NCBI GenBank assembly: GCA_036526195.1
Contig: DATCYZ010000124.1
Location: 1 to 25,637, forward strand
Source: DATCYZ01 sp036526195
GTDB lineage: Bacteria > Pseudomonadota > Gammaproteobacteria > Burkholderiales > SG8-39
Reading direction: 5' to 3'
Length of the DNA stretch: 25,637 nucleotides
Both the position numbers and the translations under genes were made by a program. Shown in pieces: positions 1 to 7,704 of this stretch. The notes below the pieces were generated by a model. The model did not search any database, was not told where the DNA came from, and saw only the letters and a program-made list of their open reading frames with translations. Position 1 is the first letter of the stretch; every line of letters begins with the position of its first letter.

Positions 1-1956
1 CATCCGACGCGCCTCCACCAGGGCCTGCCGGGTGTCCTCGATGCCGTACTCGCCCCGGTAGCCATCCGAAAAGTCGTCCGGCTTGCCATCGGACAAAGTG
101 ATCAACAGCCGCGTGCGGGCCTCAACATTGCCCAGCACCCCGGACAGATGCCGGATCGCCACGCCCATGCGCGTGTAGTCCAAAGGCTTGATCCCCGCGA
201 TCCGCTGCTGCATTGCATCATCGCCCGGCTCGTCGAACCCCTTCACCCGGTAGATCTCGCACCTTTTCCGCGTCACCCCGGAAAACCCGTAGATCGCGTA
301 CCGGTCCCCCAGCACCTCCAGCGCCTCGACCAGCAGCACCAGCGCCTCGCGCTCGCAGTCGTTGATCCAGCCCCTGGTCGAACCCGACATGTCGACCATG
401 AAGAGCACCGCCACGTCGCGCTCGCGGCGCGTGCGGCGGGTGAAGATGCGCTCGTCCAGTTCCATGCCCATCTTCATGTCGGCGCGCGCGCGCACCACGG
501 CATCGAGGTCGAGCTCGTCGCCCCAGGGCTCGGCGCGCAACCGCCGGTCCTCGCCGCGCAGCGCCTCGAACGAGCGGCGCAACTGCCTCACCTGCGGCCG
601 GTAGCGCAAGAGCGTCGCCGCCGCGAACCCGGCATCGCCCGGCGCAACTTCGCGCTCGCGCAGCACGCACCAGTCCTTGCGGTAGTGGCGGCGGCGGAAG
701 TCCCACTCGTCGTAGTGCAGCGCGCCGGCCTCGGCGCCCGGTGCCACCTCCTCGCCCTCGATGGCGTCCGCCTGGTAGTCGCCCTTCCCCGCCGCGGCGC
801 GCAGGTTCGCCGGCAGGCCGCCGAGGTCCTGCCAGATCGACTGCGCGAGCGCGCGCACGTCCCCGGGCGGCAGCATCGGCCGGCCGTCGAGTTCCGCCTC
901 CACCAGCAGTTCGCCGTCCGCGAGTTCCTGCACTTCGAGCTTGAGGCGTTCTTCACCATCGCCCAATGTTGCAGCGCCCTGCAGGTCCGCCAGCCGCCGC
1001 GAAAGCAGTGCCTGTTCCTGCGCAAGGCGCGCCTCGCGCACTGCCGCGGCCTTCTCCGGCTCGAAGGAAGACAGGAACGACCAGCCCGGCAGTGTGGCGC
1101 CGGCGAGCGCCCTGGCGAACGCCGCGCTCTCGGCCGCACCCGCACCCGGCGCGGCGAGCGCGCGGCGGGCGGCATCGAAGTCAGCGCCCGCCGGTGGATC
1201 GGAGAGAGCGTCGAAGTCGCGCGCAAGGCCGGGCAACACCTGCGCGAACCGCGAAGACAGCCGCAGGGCCTCCAGCACGCCGAAGGTTTCGCGCGCCGCG
1301 CCCTCGGGCCAGTCCGCTGGCGTCAGAACGAAGGTGCCGTAGCGCGCCTGCGCCCAGAGCAGCGCGGCCGTCAGCTTGTAGGTGCGGAAGTTCGCCTCGC
1401 GCGTCGCGTGCACCGCGATCGACGCCGGCAGGTAGAGCGTCTCGGTGTCGGTCCAGGCCTGCGCCGCGGCCTCCAGCTTCAGGCGCCGGCCGGAGAGCCC
1501 GGCGACGAAACCGCCGAGCACGCCGGCGACCTCCTCGAAGCGCACCGCCTGCCCGGTTTCCCGCGCCTGCCTGCCCTCGAGGTCCTCGAGCGTTGCGAGC
1601 GCCCCGGGCAGTCCGTCGCGGTCGAAGGCATCCATCGCCGCGACCAGCCAGCGCTCGGCGCCGGCCTCGCCCAGTTGCCGCAGCGCCTGCGGCGCGCTCA
1701 CGGCGAACCGGCAGGCAAGCTCGGGGCTCGAGCGCGCGGTGACCTCCACCCACTTCAGGGTGAAGTCCTGCACTGCGCGCGATTCGGGCGCGAGCGCTTC
1801 AGCGATGCCTGCCGCGGGGCGGCGGGAAGACAGCACTGCGCCGATCAGCGTGTCTAGGCGGTCTTCAATGACCGCAGCCGCAAGCGGCTGCTTGGGAACC
1901 GCCGCCGCGATCGGCGCGTCTTCGGGAGCCTCCGCGCTCAGGTGCCCCGTCCCCAC
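1..1956 (-). CDS. VWA-domain protein of the CbbO/NorD family (3' end cut by window edge)
   Basis: The minus-strand frame is open from the left window edge to about 1956. It encodes an Ala/Arg/Leu-rich helical N-terminal region followed by a C-terminal von Willebrand factor A domain. The MIDAS motif DMSGS is encoded at 379-393, and a later LITLSDGKPDD stretch fits the second half of the metal site. Family members pair with a MoxR-type AAA+ ATPase and act as adaptor or remodelling partner for metalloenzymes such as Rubisco (CbbO) or NO reductase (NorD); the matching ATPase lies two genes upstream at 2992-3846. The start is uncertain: a GTG at 1956-1954 is the best candidate and overlaps the end of the hydrolase gene by 19 bases, suggesting translational coupling, but I see no clear ribosome binding site. 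The reading ends inside the VWA domain, so the last part of the protein is outside the window. An equally long antisense frame on the plus strand is a codon-aligned shadow. Confidence 0.85.
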   Translation of the reverse strand, partial: MGTGHLSAEAPEDAPIAAAVPKQPLAAAVIEDRLDTLIGAVLSSRRPAAGIAEALAPESRAVQDFTLKWVEVTARSSPELACRFAVSAPQALRQLGEAGAERWLVAAMDAFDRDGLPGALATLEDLEGRQARETGQAVRFEEVAGVLGGFVAGLSGRRLKLEAAAQAWTDTETLYLPASIAVHATREANFRTYKLTAALLWAQARYGTFVLTPADWPEGAARETFGVLEALRLSSRFAQVLPGLARDFDALSDPPAGADFDAARRALAAPGAGAAESAAFARALAGATLPGWSFLSSFEPEKAAAVREARLAQEQALLSRRLADLQGAATLGDGEERLKLEVQELADGELLVEAELDGRPMLPPGDVRALAQSIWQDLGGLPANLRAAAGKGDYQADAIEGEEVAPGAEAGALHYDEWDFRRRHYRKDWCVLREREVAPGDAGFAAATLLRYRPQVRQLRRSFEALRGEDRRLRAEPWGDELDLDAVVRARADMKMGMELDERIFTRRTRRERDVAVLFMVDMSGSTRGWINDCEREALVLLVEALEVLGDRYAIYGFSGVTRKRCEIYRVKGFDEPGDDAMQQRIAGIKPLDYTRMGVAIRHLSGVLGNVEARTRLLITLSDGKPDDFSDGYRGEYGIEDTRQALVEARRM

Positions 1957-2845
1957 AGGCCGCAGTAGCGCCGCGCGACGAACTGCAGGTTGCTGGCATA
2001 GCCCGGCCAGTTCTCGTAGGCCGGCAGCCTGAACTCCTTCTCCGCCGTGTCCCAGCACTTGCCCTCGCGCGCGAGGATCTTCATCGCATCCGAGGCCGCC
2101 TGCTGGAAGGCCATCTGGTCCTCGACGTCCTTCTTGGTGCCGAGGCGCCCGCCCGGCCCGGGGTGTCCCGGAATCATGCGGTCCCAGTCCATCTTCAGCA
2201 CTTCCTTCATGAAGGCATCGGCTTCCAGCGGGTGGTAGTCGATCATGCCGCGCCCGGGGACCGTGCCGAGGGGATCACATCGACGATGAACACGATGCGC
2301 TCCTTCGGCAGGCGCATCACCAGCGTCGAGTCGGAATGGTTCAGGCCGTGGTACGTCAGTTCCAGCACGGTGTCGCCGAGTTTGAGCTTGAAGCCCCGGT
2401 CGTCGACGTAATCATCGGGCAGCACGGTGTGCGGGTCCTTCAGCAGCTCAAGGCGCTCCTTCGCGCGCCGGTGGGCGATGAACTTCGCGCCCGCGTCCTT
2501 CAGCGCCTGTCCGCCGGCGATGTGGTCGTAGTGGTGGTGGCTGTAGACCACGAACTTCACCGGCTTGTCGGTGACCTTGCGGATCTCCTCCAGGTACGCC
2601 TTGCCGCCGGTCGGCTTGCCGTAGGCCACCGGATCGGTGGCGATCACGCCGTCGCTCGTCACCACGAACATCGACTGGTGGTTGCCGTTGCGAAAGACGT
2701 ACACGTTGTCGGTGCCCTCGACCTTCGTCGTCTCGATCGGCGGGCGCGCCGGCGGCTTGGCGGCGGCGGGTTGTTGGGCCAAGGCGGTGAACGGCGCAGC
2801 GGCGAGCGCGCAGGCGAGCGCGAGCGCGGGAAGCGTGCGTGACAT
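1938..2845 (-). pseudogene. Exported metallo-beta-lactamase-fold hydrolase, frameshifted
   Basis: An ATG at 2845-2843 follows a GGAGGAG ribosome binding site and opens with a signal peptide (hydrophobic LALACALAAAPFTALA, cleavage after ALA). The mature part has the MBL zinc motif HHHYDH, a HGLNHSDS segment carrying a further zinc ligand, and a C-terminal PGHPGPGG loop, so the fold and metal site look complete. The frame breaks at the G4 run at 2270-2273 (C4 on the coding strand). The first frame ends in a spurious tail, while the rest of the domain, beginning MIDYHPLEADAF, continues one frame over to the TGA at 1940-1938. Adding one C restores an uninterrupted protein of about 302 residues. 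This is either a recent loss-of-function mutation or a homopolymer sequencing error; the good conservation downstream favours a recent change or an error. It sits between the MoxR-type ATPase and the VWA gene in the same direction. A TATACT box at 2922-2917 could be part of a promoter, but no good -35 is visible. Substrate unknown. Confidence 0.8.
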
Positions 2846-2991
2846 GGGACGGACTCCTCCGGGGTGTGGCCCCGTCCGGACCGGCGCGGCAGCAGCGGCC
2901 CCGGGGCGCGCGAAGGAGTATACGAAGGCCGACCACGGTTTATTCATGACGAATCGCGATGCTGTTACACGCCGTCACGCGGCCGGCCCGC

Positions 2992-3846
2992 CTAGAACGC
3001 CGCGGACACCAGTGCGTTCACCGCGGCGACCATGTCGCGCTCGTCCGACAGTGCGTGGGTGATCGCCGCCTCGCAGGCCGCCTGCGGCGCCACGCCCTGC
3101 GCAATCAGCTTGCCGGCGTGCACGAGCAGCCGCGTCGAGGCGCCCTCGTCCAGCCCGTTTCCCTTCAGGTTCCGCGTCAGTTGCGCGAGGCGCACCAGGC
3201 GCGCCGCCATCGCCGGGTCCACGCCCGACTCGCGCGCCACGATCTCGGCCTCGACCGCGGCGTCCGGATAGTCGAAGTCGATGCCGATGAAGCGCTGGCG
3301 GGTGGAATGCTTGAGTTCCTTCAGCACGCTCTGGTAGCCCGGGTTGTAGGAGATCACCAGCATGAACTCCGGCGGCGCGTGCAGCACCTCGCCGCGTTTT
3401 TCCAGGTACAGCGTGCGCCGGTCGTCCGCCAGCGGGTGGATCACCACCGTGGTGTCCTTCCTCGCCTCGACCACCTCGTCGAGGTAGAGCAGCGCCCCCA
3501 GGCGCACCGCGTGCGTCATCGGCCCGTCCACCCAGACGGTCTCCTCGGCGGTCACGAGGTAGCGCCCGACGAGGTCGGCGGCGGTGAGGTCGTCGTGGCA
3601 GGACACCGTCACCAGCGGGCGGCCGAGGCGCCACGCCATCGATTCCACGAAGCGCGTCTTGCCGCAGCCGGTCGGCCCCTTGAGCAGCACCGGCACACGG
3701 TTCTTCCAGGCCGCCTCGAACAGCGCCACCTCGCCGCGCACCGGGCGGTAGTACGGTTCGCTCGCCACCATCAGGTCGCGCGCGCCCGCCTGCGCGCCCG
3801 GGTGGGCGGCGCCGCGCGAGGCGCCGGACGCCGGAACCGGCCTCAT
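2992..3846 (-). CDS. MoxR-type AAA+ ATPase, CbbQ/NirQ/NorQ family
   Basis: A single AAA+ module carries Walker A GPTGCGKT (residues 57-64), Walker B LLYLDEV (119-125) and the family signatures VISYNPGYQS and STRQRFIG, followed by the CbbQ/NirQ/NorQ C-terminal domain. It closely resembles CbbQ proteins as I know them, including the N-terminal SEPYYRPV segment. Such ATPases form hexamers that work with a VWA adaptor to activate or load metal into a client enzyme in the cytoplasm; the adaptor gene lies at 1-1956. The first ATG (3846) gives 284 residues, with about 25 residues of low-complexity leader not usual in the family, and touches the palindrome at 3848-3863 with no room for a ribosome binding site. 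A start at 3771 (MVASEPYY) gives 259 residues and matches the family better, but also lacks a clear Shine-Dalgarno sequence. No Rubisco or NO reductase gene is nearby, so the client is unknown. Confidence 0.9.
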   Translation of the reverse strand: MRPVPASGASRGAAHPGAQAGARDLMVASEPYYRPVRGEVALFEAAWKNRVPVLLKGPTGCGKTRFVESMAWRLGRPLVTVSCHDDLTAADLVGRYLVTAEETVWVDGPMTHAVRLGALLYLDEVVEARKDTTVVIHPLADDRRTLYLEKRGEVLHAPPEFMLVISYNPGYQSVLKELKHSTRQRFIGIDFDYPDAAVEAEIVARESGVDPAMAARLVRLAQLTRNLKGNGLDEGASTRLLVHAGKLIAQGVAPQAACEAAITHALSDERDMVAAVNALVSAAF

Positions 3847-3847
3847 G

Positions 3848-3863
3848 GTAACATATATGTTAC
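3848..3863. promoter_or_regulatory. Perfect 16-bp palindrome, putative operator (copy 1)
   Basis: GTAAC-ATATAT-GTTAC is a perfect inverted repeat in the 41-base gap between the thioesterase stop and the ATPase start. On the minus strand it is preceded by TATA and followed by CC and the ATG. A near-identical element occurs at 15027-15042, and identity between the two continues into the flanks (TATA before, CCA after). This size and symmetry suit a TetR- or MarR-type regulator. The overlapping TATAGT on the minus strand could serve as a -10 box, in which case binding would block transcription of the ATPase gene. Confidence 0.6.
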
Positions 3864-3887
3864 TATATGCCGTGCTTCGGCGTCCGC

Positions 3888-4379
3888 TCAGCCTTTCGGC
3901 GGCGCGTGCCGGTACTCCGGCTCCTTCTCGATCGGCATGTTCAGGTGCTGCAGCCGCCCGGTGTCGGTGAGCGCCTTCCTCATCGCGTCTGGAATCACCG
4001 CGGAATTGAGCGTGCCGTCCTCGTTGATGCGCGCGTAGACCCGCGTCGCGCGTCCCTCGGTGACCAGCGCGCCAGTGACCGCATTCACCGCCTTGCAGTT
4101 CCAGTGCAGCGTGCGCTCGCCCAGCTTCTCCAGCGTCACCTGGCAGGCGACGCGGTCGCCGTAGGCCGCCGGCCCGATGAAGCGGAAGTGGATCTCGCCC
4201 ATGACGAAGGTCGTGCGGTCGCGCTTGATCATGACGTCGATCGGAAAGCCGATGGTGCGAAACAGGTCGTGCTCAGTATCGTTGAACCAGGCGACGATGC
4301 GCGGGTAGTAGACGAGGCCGAACGGGTCGGACTCGCCCCAGTTGACGGCAATTTCCTTCCAGTACATGGGGGTGGACAC
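3888..4379 (-). CDS. Acyl-CoA thioesterase, 4HBT-like hotdog fold
   Basis: This 163-residue protein has the 4-hydroxybenzoyl-CoA thioesterase-type N-terminal signature WGESDPFGLVYYPRIVAWF, in which the Asp (residue 18) of the D-x-x-G-x-x-Y pattern is the usual catalytic acid. A hotdog beta-sheet follows, with the segment VMGEIHFRFIGPAAYGD. Enzymes of this family hydrolyse aryl- or acyl-CoA thioesters in the cytoplasm, releasing CoA. The start is a GTG at 4379 preceded by GAGGAA at good spacing; the ATG four codons later is an alternative. A TAGAAT box at 4419-4414 could be its -10 element, though the -35 is poor. The neighbouring hydratase and CoA ligase suggest a role in recycling CoA during the same catabolic process. 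Specificity cannot be inferred. Confidence 0.85.
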   Translation of the reverse strand: MSTPMYWKEIAVNWGESDPFGLVYYPRIVAWFNDTEHDLFRTIGFPIDVMIKRDRTTFVMGEIHFRFIGPAAYGDRVACQVTLEKLGERTLHWNCKAVNAVTGALVTEGRATRVYARINEDGTLNSAVIPDAMRKALTDTGRLQHLNMPIEKEPEYRHAPPKG

Positions 4380-4467
4380 GGGCAGTTCCTCGATGACGTG
4401 CTGACTGACGGGGATTCTAGTCCCTGGGGGACGGGTAGACGGGTAACGGTGATCGAGCGCAGTGTTT

Positions 4468-4669
4468 CCCGGGCCTTGCTTCGCAAGACCCGGGATCGTT
4501 GAAAACCCACTGATCTTCGTCGGTTTTGCTTTTCCCAGATCTCCGGTTTCGCCGCAGGCGAAGCCGGAGACCCGACCACGCCGCAGGCGTGGGCGGATGC
4601 CTTCTCTCGCTTCGGCGCAAGTTCAAACGCCGCATTGTCCCGGGCCTTGCTTCGCAAGACCCGGGATCG
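4468..4669. repeat. REP/BIME-like cluster of hairpins with a duplicated 31-bp unit
   Basis: The 331-base gap between the thioesterase and hydratase genes holds a dense set of inverted repeats. A 31-bp unit occurs twice in the same orientation (4468-4498 and 4639-4669). Each copy folds as CCCGGG-C-CTTGC, loop TTC, GCAAG-A-CCCGGG. Between them are a 13-bp stem with loop GCA at 4541-4569 (CTCCGG...CCGGAG, one G-T pair) and a CCACGCC/GGCGTGG stem with loop GCA at 4576-4592. No protein-coding frame here looks real. The arrangement of two identical outer hairpins flanking two inner ones resembles REP/BIME clusters, although no RAYT transposase is present in the window. They could also stabilise or terminate transcripts reading leftward from the hydratase gene. 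Confidence 0.7.
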
Positions 4670-4710
4670 ATTAAAAGCATTCCGGACTCAGGGCTTCTGC
4701 GCTATTCCGT

Positions 4711-5502
4711 CTATCGCCCCTTCCACACCGGCTTCCTCTTTTCCGCAAACGCCTTCGGTCCCTCGATGGTGTCCTCGCTCGTGCCCATCGCCACGTAGGC
4801 CGGGTAATCCATGTTGTGCATCGCCATTTCCAGCGACGGCACATCGCGCGCGCGCATCGCGACCTGCTTGGTGGCGCGCAGGCTGACGGGGGAGCACTCC
4901 TGGATCTCGCCGGCCCAGCGGCGCGCCTCGGCCATGAGGTTTGCGTGCGGGGTGACGGCGGTGACGAAGCCGAGGCGGTAGCCTTCCTCGGCGCCGACGC
5001 GGCGGCCGGTGAGCATCATGCCCATGGCGTGCTTGAGCGGGATCATGCGCGGCAGGCGCTGCAGGCCGCCGGCGCCGGCGGCGAGGCCCACGCGCGGTTC
5101 GGGCAGCGCGAACACGGCCTTGTCGGAGGCGATGATGATGTCGCAGGCGAGCGCCACCTCGAAGCCGCCGCCCATGGCCACGCCGTTCACCGCAGCGATG
5201 ACGGGCTTGTCGAGGTCGAAGCGGCTGGTCAGCCCGCCGAAGCCCTTCGGCGGGTGCACCGGGCGCTTGCCGGTCTTTTCGCGCAGCATCGCGTGGTACT
5301 TGAGGTCGTTGCCGGTGCAGAAGGCCTTGTCGCCCTCGCCGGTGATGATCGCGACCCACAGTTCCGGGTCCTCGGCGAAACCGTCGAAGACATCCGACAA
5401 TTCCTGGTTCGCCATCGGGTGCAGCGCGTTGTAGACCTCCGGCCGCGCAATGGTGATGACGAGGACGTGGCCCTCGCGCTCGGTTCGGCTGAATTCGCCC
5501 AT
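4711..5502 (-). CDS. Enoyl-CoA hydratase/isomerase (crotonase) family protein
   Basis: This 263-residue crotonase-fold protein starts at the ATG at 5502, chosen for its AGGGGAG ribosome binding site; a longer frame upstream has only Arg-rich low-complexity sequence. The oxyanion-hole segments are CTGNDLKYH (62-70) and NGVAMGGGFE (106-115). Both catalytic acids of true hydratases appear present: Glu115 in the GGGFE motif and Glu135 in LPEPRVGL. It should therefore add water across a trans-2-enoyl-CoA double bond in the cytoplasm, a beta-oxidation-type step. It diverges from the acyl-CoA synthetase at 5607 with about 105 bases between the two starts, a layout typical of a shared control region. 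Isomerase or hydrolase activity within the superfamily cannot be excluded. Confidence 0.88.
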   Translation of the reverse strand: MGEFSRTEREGHVLVITIARPEVYNALHPMANQELSDVFDGFAEDPELWVAIITGEGDKAFCTGNDLKYHAMLREKTGKRPVHPPKGFGGLTSRFDLDKPVIAAVNGVAMGGGFEVALACDIIIASDKAVFALPEPRVGLAAGAGGLQRLPRMIPLKHAMGMMLTGRRVGAEEGYRLGFVTAVTPHANLMAEARRWAGEIQECSPVSLRATKQVAMRARDVPSLEMAMHNMDYPAYVAMGTSEDTIEGPKAFAEKRKPVWKGR

Positions 5503-5606
5503 GGTAGGCTCCCCTTGCGCAATGCGCGGCATGAAAAGGTGCCATCGTGCCGTGCGCGGGCGCGCGAGACAAGCGAGCCGGTGGAACCGCCGCCGGCGGA
5601 GGGAAC

Positions 5607-7148
5607 ATGGACGTACGCACGCAGATGCGCAGCGCCGCGGCAATGTTCGCGCGGCGCACCGCCGTCGTTTCGGGTGAGACGCGGCTCAGCTATGCCGAGG
5701 CCTGGACGCGCGGCGTGCGCATGGCGAACGCCCTCCTTGCACTCGGGTTGCAGCCGCAGGACCGCGTCGGCGTGCTCGAGGACAACTGCCTCGAGGCCGG
5801 CGACTTCTTCCTCGGCGCGGCGATCGCCAACCTGGTGCGCGTGCCGCTCTACCCGCGCAACGTGCGCGAGGCGCACCTGCACATGCTCGGGCACACGGGG
5901 TGTCGCGCGGTGGTGGTGTCGGCGAAGTACGCGCACGAACTCGAGGGCCTGCGCGCCGAACTGCCGGCGCTCAAACACGTCATCGTGCGCGATGCCGGCT
6001 ACGAAGACTGGCTCGCGCGCCACGACGACACCGATCCGGACGTGGCGATCGACGGCGAGGACAACTACGTGATCCGCCACACCGGCGGCACCACCGGGCG
6101 CTCCAAGGGCGTGGCCTACACGCATCGCGCCTGGCTCGCCGCCGGCCGCGACTGGTTCTACACCTACCCGCCGGTCGAACCGGGCGATGCCTGCCTGCAC
6201 ATCGGCCCGATCAGCCACGGCTCCGGATACCTGTTCGTGCCGATGTGGCTCGCCGGCGGCGTCAACGTGATGGTGGACCGCTTCGACCCGGCATTGATCC
6301 TCGACCTGCTCGAGCGCGAGAAGATCGCCTTCGCCTTCCTCGTGCCCACCATGCTGAACGCGCTCAACCGGGTGCCGGGCATCGAAGCGCGGCGCTTTCC
6401 GGCGCTGAAATGCATCCTGGTCTCGGCCGCGCCGATCGCCGACGAGACCGCGCTCACCGCGCGGCGCCTGTTCGGCGACGTGTTCTGGCAGGGCTACGGG
6501 CAGACCGAGGTGCTGCCGATCGCGATGATGGGCCCGAAGCAATGGTTCGCCACCGATCAGCCGGGTTCGACCCCGTTGCGCGCCTGCGGCATGCCGCTTC
6601 CCTTCGCCGAGTTGCAGATCTGGGACGAGGACGACCGGCCGGTGCCTGCCGGCACGCCGGGCGAGATCGTCGCGCGCACCGAGGGGCAGATGAAGGGCTT
6701 CTGGAACGACCCCGAGGGCACCGCCGAGCGCGTGGTTCGGGGCTGGGTGAAAACCGGCGACATCGGCCAGCTCGACGCCAACGGCTACCTCTACATGCTC
6801 GATCGCGCCGGCGACATGATCATCTCCGGCGGCTACAACGTTTACCCGGCGGAACTCGAAAACGTGCTCGCCTCGCACCCGGACGTGATCGAAGCGGCGG
6901 TGTTCGGCGTCCCGGACGCGCGCTGGGGCGAGACGCCCTGCGCGGTGTGCTGCGTGCGCGCAGGCGCGACCGTGAGCGAAGCCGAATTGATCGCACTGTG
7001 CGGCGAAAAACTCGGGCGCTACAAGCGTCCCGGGAAAGTGGTGCTGCGCACCGAGCCGCTGCCCAAGACGCCGGTGGGCAAGATCCGCCGCAAGGCGCTG
7101 CGCGAGCCCTACTGGAAGGACCACGCGCGCCGCGTCGCCGGCAGTTGA
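5607..7148 (+). CDS. Class I adenylate-forming acyl-CoA synthetase (CoA ligase)
   Basis: This 513-residue ANL-superfamily ligase activates a carboxylic acid to its CoA thioester through an acyl-AMP intermediate. The P-loop TGGTTGRSKG lies at residues 159-168, followed by the adenine-binding YGQTE motif, the KTGDIG hinge-region motif, GGYNVYPAELE, and PKTPVGKIRRK near the C-terminus with Lys492 as the likely catalytic lysine. Length is normal for medium-chain or cyclic acyl-CoA synthetases. The ATG at 5607 is preceded by GGAGGGAA; a start 20 codons earlier exists but would add an unconserved Arg/Gly-rich leader overlapping the divergent control region. It is paired head-to-head with the enoyl-CoA hydratase and is probably the entry step of the catabolic island. 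Fatty, aromatic or terpenoid substrates are all possible. Confidence 0.9.
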   Translation: MDVRTQMRSAAAMFARRTAVVSGETRLSYAEAWTRGVRMANALLALGLQPQDRVGVLEDNCLEAGDFFLGAAIANLVRVPLYPRNVREAHLHMLGHTGCRAVVVSAKYAHELEGLRAELPALKHVIVRDAGYEDWLARHDDTDPDVAIDGEDNYVIRHTGGTTGRSKGVAYTHRAWLAAGRDWFYTYPPVEPGDACLHIGPISHGSGYLFVPMWLAGGVNVMVDRFDPALILDLLEREKIAFAFLVPTMLNALNRVPGIEARRFPALKCILVSAAPIADETALTARRLFGDVFWQGYGQTEVLPIAMMGPKQWFATDQPGSTPLRACGMPLPFAELQIWDEDDRPVPAGTPGEIVARTEGQMKGFWNDPEGTAERVVRGWVKTGDIGQLDANGYLYMLDRAGDMIISGGYNVYPAELENVLASHPDVIEAAVFGVPDARWGETPCAVCCVRAGATVSEAELIALCGEKLGRYKRPGKVVLRTEPLPKTPVGKIRRKALREPYWKDHARRVAGS

Positions 7149-7164
7149 TTGCCTGGTGCCGAAC

Positions 7165-7190
7165 ACTGTCTTGCAGAATCCGGACAGTTT
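7165..7190 (+). terminator. Weak inverted repeat after the CoA ligase
   Basis: ACTGTC (7165-7170) and GACAGT (7183-7188) form a perfect 6-bp inverted repeat with a 12-base spacer, followed by TT, 17 bases after the ligase stop codon. The stem is short and the T tract minimal. It could be a weak terminator or a regulator site for the next gene. Confidence 0.25.
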
Positions 7191-7239
7191 CTGACACCGC
7201 GCACTGTGTCCGCAGCGCGCAGTTTGGTACGGTAGGTCC

Positions 7240-7608
7240 ATGAGCTGCCGGATCAATTACGTGATGCGCGACGGACTGCTGCGGGCCGTCGTCTCGGGCC
7301 GCGCCACCTGGCGCGACGCCATGTGGCTGGCGCGCGACATCGTCGAGCAGGCGACCTCGCAGGCCACGCGCCACATCCTGATCGACGTGCGCCACTTCGC
7401 CGACCGGATCGGCATGCTGGACACCATCGCCATGGTGAACGGCGATCCGTCCATGACCCGCGGCTGCAAGGTCGCGGTGCTCGACACGATGGAGAACGAC
7501 CACCATTACGCCCGGCCCGAGGCCGAGGCGCGCCGGCGCGGCTACCTGCTGCGCAGCTTCAGTTCCGACGCGGAAGCCGCCAACTGGCTGCGCTACGGCT
7601 GGCACTGA
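7240..7608 (+). CDS. SpoIIAA/STAS-like small cytoplasmic protein
   Basis: This 122-residue protein has no signal peptide or membrane segment. The alternating beta and alpha pattern (YVMRDGLLRAVVSGRAT, then an acidic helix, then HILIDVRHFADR, GCKVAVLD and a C-terminal EAANWLRYG) matches the general layout of SpoIIAA-like/STAS-fold proteins, whose C-terminal helix often ends in an Ala-x-x-WL motif. Most such proteins are of unknown function; some bind lipids or act as regulatory partners. It sits alone between the CoA ligase and an exported methyltransferase-like gene, with 91 bases upstream and only a weak GGTAGG ribosome binding site. The start is supported by the alignment of the first beta strand rather than by translation signals. 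The family assignment is an inference from pattern and is moderately secure. Confidence 0.7.
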   Translation: MSCRINYVMRDGLLRAVVSGRATWRDAMWLARDIVEQATSQATRHILIDVRHFADRIGMLDTIAMVNGDPSMTRGCKVAVLDTMENDHHYARPEAEARRRGYLLRSFSSDAEAANWLRYGWH

Positions 7609-7628
7609 CCCCGCCCCGACGCTGAATC

Positions 7629-7647
7629 GGGGCCGGTTCCGGCCCTT
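7629..7647 (+). terminator. GC-rich hairpin, possible terminator
   Basis: GGGCCGG (7630-7636) and CCGGCCC (7639-7645) form a perfect 7-bp stem with a TT loop, followed by TTG, 21 bases after the SpoIIAA-like stop. It lacks a long T tract, so intrinsic termination is plausible but not assured. Confidence 0.4.
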
Positions 7648-7704
7648 GCCCCGCGCGGTACCCAGGGATACGCTGCGCCGCCACTTCCATTCCCGGGCCT
7701 GCCG

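Noticed and set aside
148..1857. Long open frame on the plus strand opposite the VWA gene
   Set aside because: Its translation is Arg/Ala/His/Pro-rich with no recognisable domain and it is codon-aligned with the minus-strand VWA gene, which has a MIDAS motif. It is a shadow caused by high GC at third positions.
4468..4669. CRISPR array in the repeated hairpin region
   Set aside because: Only two copies of the repeated unit, separated by about 140 bases holding other hairpins, with no regular spacers and no cas genes.
5503..5606. Palindromic operator in the hydratase-ligase divergent region
   Set aside because: I looked for the GTAAC-N6-GTTAC motif and other symmetric sites but found only short GC-rich repeats such as TTGCGCAA-like sequence, not enough to support a site.
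5229..7256. Long minus-strand open frame opposite the CoA ligase
   Set aside because: Low-complexity His/Arg/Ala composition without motifs, lying antisense to a ligase with all its catalytic motifs. It also runs into the hydratase region in a different frame.
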